A stretch of 39,656 nucleotides of DNA, taken from Candidatus Methanophagales archaeon. Its GTDB lineage: Archaea > Halobacteriota > Syntropharchaeia > Alkanophagales > Methanospirareceae. Location of the stretch: positions 1 through 39,656 of the forward strand of contig JAPWVK010000172.1 in NCBI GenBank assembly GCA_029241965.1, written 5' to 3'. Every line of letters starts with the position of its first letter. Position 1 is the first letter of the stretch. Below, piece by piece: positions 33,191-39,656 of the stretch. Both the position numbers and the translations under genes were made by a program. The notes under the pieces are model-generated. The model saw nothing but the letters and a program-made list of their open reading frames with translations. It did not search any database and was not told the origin of the DNA.

Positions 33191-33276
33191 GGGCTTTGCT
33201 ACTAAAGCAACTTTCGCACCTAAAATCTGAAAGTTGCACCTAATCGGTAAAAAATTGGCCTTTAAGTGCAAAGCCC
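33191..33276 (+). ncRNA. Candidate structured RNA: nested 9-bp stems
   Basis: The outer stem GGGCTTTGC (33191-33199) pairs exactly with GCAAAGCCC (33268-33276). An inner stem GCAACTTTC (33207-33215) pairs exactly with GAAAGTTGC (33229-33237) around a 13-base loop. Extra pairing (ACTAAAG with CTTTAAGT, one bulge) lengthens the outer helix. It is not a tRNA: no T-loop or anticodon arm. The orientation is not known, since the helices read the same on either strand; plus is arbitrary. Confidence 0.45.
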
Positions 33277-33479
33277 ACCCTGCCTAAAAATATAATAAAC
33301 AAACACTTTTTATTTTTTGCCCGGGGCACCCCATCATCAAGCCCCCAGCGTAATCTTGCTTTTAAACGCCAATAGGACTAACAGCTCCACCCCTTTCATA
33401 ATCCAACGCTCACGCAATCAAATAGGATAGGTTAAGTATCTTCTACAACCAAATAAAAAAATAAAAAGGGGTTAACCCC

Positions 33480-33686
33480 TTAAAGTTCTTTTACTGCTTC
33501 TTCAATGTCTTCTCTTTTCACGGTCCTTCGCCTGGCATAGTTAGTAAGGCTTATAGCCTTTTTTGCTATCTCGTCAGCCTTCGCTTCTAACACATCTCTA
33601 AGTGCCATACCTGCATCTTCGCTTACTCTCTCTGCCCCTGCGTCCCTTATCATGCGGATTACAACCGCTATTGGTAGTTCTGCCAT
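33480..33686 (-). CDS. Archaeal histone
   Basis: A 68-residue histone-fold DNA-wrapping protein beginning MAELPIAVVIRMIRDAGAER and including VSEDAGMALRDVLEAKADEI and NYARRRTVKREDIEEAVKEL, the three-helix HMf-type fold with its RxTVxxxD loop. It acts on the chromosome as a dimer. I start at the ATG at 33686, which has GGTGAT a few bases ahead; the frame also opens at a GTG at 33695. It lies between the 1 kb gene-free region and an unrecognised basic protein, with its own TATA-like box. Confidence 0.95.
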   Translation of the reverse strand: MAELPIAVVIRMIRDAGAERVSEDAGMALRDVLEAKADEIAKKAISLTNYARRRTVKREDIEEAVKEL

Positions 33687-33717
33687 TTTTATCACCGATA
33701 CTTAATAAGCAAGGTAC

Positions 33718-33725
33718 ATTATAAA
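33718..33725 (-). promoter_or_regulatory. Candidate TATA box of the histone gene
   Basis: Minus-strand TTTATAAT lies 32 bases before the histone ATG, which predicts a transcript start about 10 bases before the ATG. Inference from spacing. Confidence 0.5.
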
Positions 33726-33820
33726 GGATTTTCCTAATCGCAAGTGTTTTAATGCTTAAAGTGGTGGTAGAACTAAGAAAGGAATACTGATACTTCCGCC
33801 CATTAATAAGGGTAAAAATG

Positions 33821-33847
33821 CGTCACAACCGTCACAACCGTCACGAC
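33821..33847. repeat. Three tandem 9-bp repeats (CGTCACAAC type)
   Basis: CGTCACAAC, CGTCACAAC and CGTCACGAC are in tandem, about 100 bases upstream of the histone TATA-like box and 90 bases beyond the 3' end of the neighbouring basic-protein gene. Spacing close to one helical turn suggests a binding-site array. Confidence 0.55.
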
Positions 33848-33937
33848 TGACACAAGGCAATCACTCAAATTTAGTCATAAACCATGTGCTATTCTAATCT
33901 GTATTCGCCCCGGAAGGGTTTTCTTCTGTGCCTTCTC

Positions 33938-34384
33938 TCATTTCTTCTTATTTCTTCTCGCTTTTCGCTTTGGCTTTAGCCCTGCCTTTACGTCTATCCC
34001 CACAATATCAAAGCGATTAGGAAAGTTAAACCACCTATCCGCCTTCGATAGGTCTTTTAAAACTTCTCGTGGCGTCCACGTGTGTATTGCTCTTTTACGA
34101 TAGTCTATAAGTTGTGCGTGTTCGCTGCGTTCATCGTCCCGCATCTGTGCTTGTGCGATAAATGCTTCCACGTCTGTGTAGCGGTGTCCCATGCGCATCC
34201 CGAAAACATCCAATACCGCCGTCTTGTTTTCATCATAATGCAGGTCAGGACTCATATAATCTTCTATCTCGCCTATACGTGAACTTATGCCACGATTACT
34301 AAGGTATTGTTTTATACGTGCTACTTGCTGCCGAAATGGCATCAGTCGCTCTTTTGTTGACCTGCGTCTTTTTGGCTTGGGCAT
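33938..34384 (-). CDS. Unrecognised basic protein
   Basis: A 148-residue protein with basic ends: KPKRRRSTKERL at the N-terminus and KPKRKARRNKKK at the C-terminus. The middle has EDYMSPDLHYDENKTAVLDV, FGMRMGHRYTDVEAF and WTPREVLKDLSKADRWFNFP. The coding quality looks real (start MPKPK, clean frame, same composition as neighbours) but I cannot name the family. The charge suggests nucleic-acid binding. It is transcribed toward the histone gene, on the same strand, 251 bases away. Confidence 0.7.
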   Translation of the reverse strand: MPKPKRRRSTKERLMPFRQQVARIKQYLSNRGISSRIGEIEDYMSPDLHYDENKTAVLDVFGMRMGHRYTDVEAFIAQAQMRDDERSEHAQLIDYRKRAIHTWTPREVLKDLSKADRWFNFPNRFDIVGIDVKAGLKPKRKARRNKKK

Positions 34385-34611
34385 CTTGTTAATATATTGT
34401 TCACCTCCACATAAGAAGTTTTAGATAGGATTTTTCTATAAAGCGAAGGCGATAATATCTGAACATCAGAAAGCTCGCTTATTCTCTCGCTATTGTTATG
34501 TTTAGTTATCGACATTAATCGCAGGGGTTATAGTGGTTATAGTGGATTGGAAAAGGTTGTTGAGAAGACAGAAAAGCTGAAAAGTTGTTTGGATTGTTGC
34601 ATTTATAGCCA

Positions 34612-34625
34612 CGCTATTTATAGCG
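34612..34625. other. Palindrome at the end of the methylase-tail remnant
   Basis: CGCTATTTATAGCG is an exact palindrome overlapping the remnant's final stop codon. Possible short stem-loop. Confidence 0.3.
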
Positions 34626-34830
34626 ATTTCTCCACTATTTCTATCTCCTCCTCCGTCAGCCCATACAAATCATAAACCAGCCGATCAATCTGCGTATCAA
34701 CAACTTTTATCTGCCGTTCGTAAAGCTATTTATCCCTTTCCATTCTTGCCTCGTGAAATTTCTTCTGCAGTTTGAGCATCTTCTCAACCAGAGCTACAAG
34801 TTTATCGTGCTTTGCTTTTTCGGCTGGAGG
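34618..34830 (-). pseudogene. Decayed C-terminal tail of a second type IIG-like restriction-modification protein
   Basis: The minus strand encodes about 68 residues that align with the last 68 of the restriction-modification protein at 36761-39643, starting PAEKAKHDKLVALVEKMLK. About 54 of 68 positions agree; many differences are conservative (Y/F, D/E, I/V, R/K). An in-frame TAG at 34728..34726 replaces a glutamate codon, so it is dead. The pattern suggests the tail of a different, diverged enzyme rather than a fresh copy. It sits directly downstream of the SIR2 gene, in the same frame after two TGA stops. No body of the enzyme remains. Confidence 0.85.
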
Positions 34831-34848
34831 TATATTTTCATCTGTTCA

Positions 34849-36603
34849 TCAAAAATCCTCAAACGGATTACCTACCCAAGGTGTATGAAAGCTACCTATT
34901 ACTTTCGTGTTAAAAATCTCTTTTGCCTCTCCTAATTTTTCAACAAGCTCCTCATAACTTATATTAAAAAACTCATTGGCTACCGCAGTTCCAAACGTTT
35001 CGTCATATTTTATCCCTTTAAACAACTTCGAGGAAAACCCTCTCAAATAAACGGATGATTGTGGGATCCAATAAGGAGAATACCGATCCATTGGAGGTAT
35101 AACCGAATATACAAAGTATAGCAAATCAACATCTATTATTCGCTCTCTCAAATCATATTCAAACGGAATATCTTGACTTTCTATTAATTGACATAGGTAA
35201 TGCATGTGAGGAACAAGCCACTTTCTCCCCTTTTCTTTCGCCTCCTCCTCATTTTTTACTTCGATGAAACGCGCATAAGTATCCCAATCTAAAATCGGTT
35301 CCATTCCATCTTTTGTGTAATTCAATCTTTTTATCTCTAATAAAGAATGAAGTAGCTTGAAAGCCTTATTTTCTAATAAAATCCCTCCAATGATTTCCAA
35401 TAGAGTGAAGAAATAGTAGTTCACCAATCCCTCTTTGCCATATTGACTTTGATTTTTATTCAAAGATTGAATTTCTTCAAATAGGGGCAATATCCTTTCC
35501 CAATATTTGTTTTGGTATTTAATTATCTGCTCGGCCAAACTCAAAAAGTTCAGTGAATAATTGAAAATCTTTAAGTATCCGTCCCATAGAGATTCGTAAT
35601 TTCCTTCATCTACTTCAGCTAAGATATTTTCAAAATATTTTTTGAGTTTTCTTCTTTCTTCATCAATGGTCTGTTTTATCTCAATATCCGGGCTGGATGT
35701 AATTAGATTCTTGAACCTGACTTGTGCGACCGCCTCCGAAGTCTGTTCAGTTCCTTTTCTTGCAATTTCGACCCTATTCAAAACTTCTTCCAGAAACTCT
35801 GAAGCGCTTTGTATATCAATAAAACGACCATCTTGCCTTTCTACTAACTCTTTTACATTGTCATTAATTTGATTGTCGTGAACAGTCCAAAAAAGAGTGT
35901 ACCCTTTAAATCTCCTTTTGCTGAAACCATCCATCACAGCCTTATCCTCTTTATTACCTGCATAGCCTAACACAATTACGCCGTGTCTTTCGATAATGTC
36001 TAAGAAATCTCTTTCAATAGCGTCATTTAATTTCTCCAAATCCTTTTTGGTGTTCTTTATCACTCCTTGTTCAATAGTGCCATGAACCTTATAAATGCGG
36101 CAATTCTCTACATGATTCCATGGCTTGCTTGTCAAGACTTGCTCTCCATCTGTAATAACAGAATATTTTCCCCTTAACCCTGCATCATCTAGCGAATGTT
36201 CGATTGAAGAGTCAAAATTAGTTGTGATGATAAATCGGATTAACTCTGCTTTTACCCATTCAGCAATTAACTTATGAGCTTTCCCGGGTGCTTTGTTCTC
36301 AAAGAATTTCTCTAAAAACTCTCTTTGTTCCTCTCGTGAAGGAAATAAACTTTCAATGATCTCAGAATAAGTAGAATCCTTAAAGTTCTTTTCATAGTAA
36401 GCTTCCATTTCCTTGTCAGTATATTCCTTGCTCTCGCCATCCTCTTGAGCCCTGATGCGTCTTAATGCCTCTAAGAGGACATGCCAGCCGGTGGGGATAC
36501 TAGCATCTTTTGATACCCCTGCTCCGCAAAATAGAACATGCTTCTTTTTCCCATCAGCGAGATTGTAGGAAAGCGGAAGTATCGGGTTAATGTTTACTGG
36601 CAT
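34849..36603 (-). CDS. SIR2-domain protein (candidate NADase defence effector)
   Basis: A 584-residue protein whose first ~270 residues form a SIR2-like NAD-binding fold: G27-AGVSKDASIPTG39 (NAD loop), T127-T128-N129-F130-D131 (sirtuin TQN-like motif), K172-V-H174-G (catalytic His) and VLGYAGNKEDKAVMD. The C-terminal ~310 residues, helical with Trp- and Glu-rich stretches, are unknown; they could be a sensor or binding region. SIR2 proteins beside restriction systems are a common defence layout in which NAD is depleted on infection. It ends FEDF with TGATGA, and the decayed methylase tail follows on its 3' side. Confidence 0.8.
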   Translation of the reverse strand: MPVNINPILPLSYNLADGKKKHVLFCGAGVSKDASIPTGWHVLLEALRRIRAQEDGESKEYTDKEMEAYYEKNFKDSTYSEIIESLFPSREEQREFLEKFFENKAPGKAHKLIAEWVKAELIRFIITTNFDSSIEHSLDDAGLRGKYSVITDGEQVLTSKPWNHVENCRIYKVHGTIEQGVIKNTKKDLEKLNDAIERDFLDIIERHGVIVLGYAGNKEDKAVMDGFSKRRFKGYTLFWTVHDNQINDNVKELVERQDGRFIDIQSASEFLEEVLNRVEIARKGTEQTSEAVAQVRFKNLITSSPDIEIKQTIDEERRKLKKYFENILAEVDEGNYESLWDGYLKIFNYSLNFLSLAEQIIKYQNKYWERILPLFEEIQSLNKNQSQYGKEGLVNYYFFTLLEIIGGILLENKAFKLLHSLLEIKRLNYTKDGMEPILDWDTYARFIEVKNEEEAKEKGRKWLVPHMHYLCQLIESQDIPFEYDLRERIIDVDLLYFVYSVIPPMDRYSPYWIPQSSVYLRGFSSKLFKGIKYDETFGTAVANEFFNISYEELVEKLGEAKEIFNTKVIGSFHTPWVGNPFEDF

Positions 36604-36760
36604 AGCACTTCCTCACCCCCATTACTGCTGTCTCTACGTTCACTCTTAACCACCAACTCTTTTTAGAGTTTATTCGCATATAAAACTTTTCTCGTTTCAA
36701 CTTTCCACTGCGACAAAGAAGATACACACAATAACAGTGCAAATGGCATGACCTCTTCAC
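36604..36760. other. Gap between the restriction-modification and SIR2 genes
   Basis: 157 bases with no gene. AT-rich; it must hold or lack a SIR2-gene promoter, since the upstream gene could read through. Confidence 0.4.
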
Positions 36761-39643
36761 TCACCCCCTCTCCACCATCTTCACTTCCGCCTCCGTCAGC
36801 CCGTACAAATCATAAACCAACCTATCAATCTCCGTATCAACGATCTTTATCTGCCGTTCGTAAAGCTCTTTATCTCGCTCCATTCTCGCATCGTGATATT
36901 TCTTCTGCAGTTCAAGCATGCTCTCCACCAAAGCTACGAGTTTATCGTGCTGTGCTTTTTCGGCTGGGTTTGAGAAGTCAATGGTGCGGATTGGTAGTTT
37001 CTTAAGATTCACTACTTTTACTTCCGCAAAAACGCGGCCTTTCTCAGGGATTAGCCCCTGATACCACCAAGAAATGAGTTTTGAGTTCAGTAAGCCCAGA
37101 AGATAGGGGTACGATAGTCTATTATCATTTATGCGTAGGTTATGTACATTTTTAAGAGACAAATATTGGTTGGTATCCATATTGGCAATAATCGAATCAG
37201 CAGTCTGTCGGATAACAATTTTGACTGAGTCATCAAAAGGTGCTTTGTATCGAGGTTCGGCAAGCCAATCGCCGTAGCGTATCCAACGCTCCTTTTGCAA
37301 TTGCCAAGTGTATCGGTGAAAATCACGTCCCATAATGTATTGACGATAAGTTATATCCTTCTTGAGGTCAGCATCAAATACCCGGTTCTTCACTGTGTGT
37401 TGACTCTGTGGCGGCTTACCCTTACCTTTTCGGTAGGGCGTAAGACCGCAAATTATAGTAGCTAAATCTCCATGACGCAGGTGTTCATCAGATATCCTTT
37501 TAAATAGGGCTTGTGCAGAGCCGTACTTAGATTGGCACAGATTTGATTCCTTCTGAGCGAGTACTTGGTCTTGCGAAAGAATTTCTACAGAGCCCTCGAA
37601 TGAGCTTGGTTTGTTGGATACCTCTTTAAATTGGATTCGCACACTTGTGGGTTTTTTATTTACAACTGTTTCTATGCAAGTTTCGACGGTAACGTTTTCA
37701 AAAACAGGACTTCGGAATAGTACTATCTGGTCAACGGTAATGTTTGAGAGAAGTAATTTTCTCAGATCAACATATGACGGCATATAGAGCCATGTTGAAG
37801 GTAAAATAAAAGCTTGCCGGCCACCTATCCGAACAAGGTTTAAAGCTTTAATGAGGAAGAGCACAAAGGAGTCTGTAATTGGAACAGGCACTCGATATTT
37901 ACGGGAGAGAAAGTGACGAACATCTTGAGAAAACTCAGCCCCATACGGCGGATTCCCCACTACCGCATCGAAGCCACCACGTTTCATAATCCCTCCAAAC
38001 CCTTTCACATCATCATCCCAGTCAAACACATTAACCCGCCTCATCTCCGCTTCATCAAACAGCATTTCCTGCTGCTGCTCGTAATAATCCACCCCAATCA
38101 ACGAATTCCCGCACTTGATATTACCCTCCAAATTCGGCAGCACACCCTCCAGCCCTAACTTCACCTGCTGGTCTATGCTCTCGCGGCTCTCGTGCTCCAG
38201 CACCTTCAACAGCAAACTCAATTTCGTTACCTCTACCGCCTGCGGGTCAATATCAACGCCAAAAATACTATTCAAAAGAATCCGCTTCTTCTCCGCCGTA
38301 GTCAAATACCATTCGTTCTCGCGAACCTGAAATACCGCCTCTTTATGCTTCTTCGGCTCGTTCCCCACGTACCAGTCCAGATGATACCTCAATAAATACG
38401 TGTACGCACCAATCAAAAAACTGCCTGAGCCACACGCCGGATCCAGAATTTTAATCTCCGCAATCTCTTCCGGCGGCTTCCCCTTCCCTTCAACTAATTT
38501 ACCCACCGTGTTCTTCACAATGTAATCCACGATGTATTGCGGCGTGTAATACACGCCACCCGCTTTTTTAACTTCCGGCTTTGTCTCCACCTTCGCCTGA
38601 TGCCCTGCGGTCAGCCGGATGACTTTACCCAGAAACTGCTCGTACACGTTCCCTAAAATCTCTACGCCGAGCACCGAAAATTCATACGGCGACTTCGGAT
38701 AATACAGACTTTGAATAATCGTCTTCAAAACGCGGTCGTCAATTCTCAACCCCGGCGTTATCCTGTCCGTGTCAAAATCGAATATCCCGCTGTCGTATTT
38801 CGATTCCGCAAGTCTAAAATGGTTCAGCAAGTGCGTGTACACGTCACCAGATTCCGCTATCGTCTGCAACTGCCCGTACGGTTCGATTGCTCGGTCTTCG
38901 CAAATCCGCAGGAAAATTATTCTGTCAATGATTTTCTGCACCGCATAGTTCAATTCGTAAATGGACACGTCAGGATTTCTGAGTGCGATGTTTTTAGCCA
39001 GCAGTTCTCGCCAGCTCTCTATCTCCTTTAGAAATTCGCTGTCCACTTCTGCAGTGCCTTTCTTACCCTTGGTTGATTCTGCGTACTTATCAAAACCACC
39101 TTTGAGCACCGCTTCTTTTGAAAATACGTCGTATATCGCATCAAACTTATCGCTGTCGAGATAATCCTCAAACGTGTAGTACGCGATTCGCCCCACACCG
39201 GATTTGTCGTTTGGATTGGGCTTGATTCTGCAGTCGAAAACCGAGAACTCCTCAAAATCCGTTACGACCGACAACGGCAGTTTTGCACTCCACGCATACC
39301 GCCTCAGTTGATATGCCGGGCTGACGTCCTCTTTTATGTTCACCGCAGGTTTCTTCGCTTCGACAAAGAACTTCCTTTGACCGCCAATTCTGAAACTATA
39401 ATCCGGTGCTCTGGTTGAACGCCCGACTTTTATTACATCTTCGTAAATGACCTCTTTGTATTGCTCTGCAAAGCCCTGTTTATTGCTCACGTCCCAGCCA
39501 AGCGCTTCAAAGAACGGGTTAATGAATTCTATTCTTACTTGCGCTTCGTTATACGACGATTTTTTGTAAACGTCGAGATTACGCCTGAATCGCTCAACGA
39601 GTTCTCCAAACTTTTGCTTTGCTTGTTCTTTTGTGTACGTCAT
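36761..39643 (-). CDS. Single-chain restriction-modification enzyme (type IIG-like, Eco57I-type)
   Basis: A complete 960-residue protein. The N-terminus has a PD-(D/E)xK nuclease-like site, D81 in APDYSFRI with E95 and K97 in VEAKKP. Adenine N6-methyltransferase motifs follow: D401-PACGSGSF (SAM loop) and N564-PPY (catalytic). A TaqI-like target-recognition region (~residues 700-900) contains TPYRKGKG and KNVHNLRINDNRLSYPYLLG, ending in a helical tail (PAEKAQHDKLVALVES). It cuts and methylates DNA from one chain. Start ATG at 39643, 13 bases from the window edge, so any upstream partner lies outside. Confidence 0.88.
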   Translation of the reverse strand: MTYTKEQAKQKFGELVERFRRNLDVYKKSSYNEAQVRIEFINPFFEALGWDVSNKQGFAEQYKEVIYEDVIKVGRSTRAPDYSFRIGGQRKFFVEAKKPAVNIKEDVSPAYQLRRYAWSAKLPLSVVTDFEEFSVFDCRIKPNPNDKSGVGRIAYYTFEDYLDSDKFDAIYDVFSKEAVLKGGFDKYAESTKGKKGTAEVDSEFLKEIESWRELLAKNIALRNPDVSIYELNYAVQKIIDRIIFLRICEDRAIEPYGQLQTIAESGDVYTHLLNHFRLAESKYDSGIFDFDTDRITPGLRIDDRVLKTIIQSLYYPKSPYEFSVLGVEILGNVYEQFLGKVIRLTAGHQAKVETKPEVKKAGGVYYTPQYIVDYIVKNTVGKLVEGKGKPPEEIAEIKILDPACGSGSFLIGAYTYLLRYHLDWYVGNEPKKHKEAVFQVRENEWYLTTAEKKRILLNSIFGVDIDPQAVEVTKLSLLLKVLEHESRESIDQQVKLGLEGVLPNLEGNIKCGNSLIGVDYYEQQQEMLFDEAEMRRVNVFDWDDDVKGFGGIMKRGGFDAVVGNPPYGAEFSQDVRHFLSRKYRVPVPITDSFVLFLIKALNLVRIGGRQAFILPSTWLYMPSYVDLRKLLLSNITVDQIVLFRSPVFENVTVETCIETVVNKKPTSVRIQFKEVSNKPSSFEGSVEILSQDQVLAQKESNLCQSKYGSAQALFKRISDEHLRHGDLATIICGLTPYRKGKGKPPQSQHTVKNRVFDADLKKDITYRQYIMGRDFHRYTWQLQKERWIRYGDWLAEPRYKAPFDDSVKIVIRQTADSIIANMDTNQYLSLKNVHNLRINDNRLSYPYLLGLLNSKLISWWYQGLIPEKGRVFAEVKVVNLKKLPIRTIDFSNPAEKAQHDKLVALVESMLELQKKYHDARMERDKELYERQIKIVDTEIDRLVYDLYGLTEAEVKMVERG

Positions 39644-39656
39644 TTATCTCATCATT

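Larger units (their letters stand above)
32456..33479. other. 1 kb gene-free stretch with repeats and structured elements
   Basis: No reading frame here looks real to me. It carries a long-loop inverted repeat (32524-32560), two strong palindromes (32732-32778), two copies of a 64-bp direct repeat (33028-33190) with a possible third relic at 32935-32989, and a nested stem-loop (33191-33276). This is the largest unexplained region in the window. Confidence 0.7.

Noticed and set aside
33191-33276. A tRNA gene (86 bases, paired ends, ACC after the acceptor-like stem)
   Set aside because: No T-loop (TTCRA) and no anticodon arm in place; the stems are not the right lengths for a cloverleaf.
34618-36603. 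SIR2 and the methylase tail as one read-through fusion
   Set aside because: They are in the same frame but separated by TGATGA, and the tail has its own in-frame TAG; frame agreement has a one-in-three chance.
38711-39031. A 106-residue plus-strand frame
   Set aside because: Antisense shadow of the restriction-modification gene.

Overview
The window is a 39.7 kb piece of an archaeal chromosome with AT-rich intergenic DNA. Histone, archaeal QueE, a tetraether-lipid radical SAM enzyme (Tes-like), archaeal class I HMG-CoA reductase, GatC/GatA, an HdrCB-type heterodisulfide reductase fusion and a formylmethanofuran dehydrogenase subunit A (FwdA)-like protein occur together. This points to a euryarchaeon with a C1/methane pathway. 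The best guess is an uncultured anaerobic methane or alkane oxidiser of the ANME-1 / Methanophagales / Syntropharchaeia type; this is inference from gene content, not a database result.

Layout. 0-11.6 kb is mostly housekeeping: PAC2-family protein, PurM, a COG2232-type ATP-grasp carboligase divergent from a DUF92 membrane protein, a DadD/MtaD-like deaminase, QueE, a HdrCB fusion whose first cysteine-rich (CCG) motif is incomplete, a secreted seven-bladed propeller protein, and a short, altered FwdA paralogue. 11.7-12.9 kb holds a decayed transposase and an eroded zinc-ribbon gene. 13-19 kb holds an IGHMBP2/UPF1-type helicase, gatC and gatA separated by an opposite-strand pair (nucleotidyltransferase and nucleoside phosphorylase). 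19-27.2 kb is envelope and lipid biology: Tes-like enzyme, flavoprotein plus glycosyltransferase, a flippase-like protein, PAP2 phosphatase, a small membrane exporter, an MBL-fold hydrolase and HMG-CoA reductase.

27.2-39.7 kb is an accessory region that looks like a defence island. It contains an HD-domain protein, a large fusion of an HD domain with an eIF2B-like (ISOCOT-fold) domain, a very AT-rich pair of HEPN-like protein and zinc ribbon, a 1 kb gene-free stretch with repeats and a nested stem-loop, a histone gene beside an unrecognised basic protein, and a SIR2-domain protein directly downstream of a complete single-chain (type IIG-like) restriction-modification enzyme. A decayed tail of a second, diverged restriction-modification enzyme lies on the other side of the SIR2 gene, so this locus has exchanged parts.

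The strongest candidates for undescribed biology are the HD-eIF2B-like fusion with its palindromic upstream site, the HEPN/zinc-ribbon pair, the SIR2 gene flanked by two methylase tails, and the structured gene-free region at 32.5-33.3 kb.
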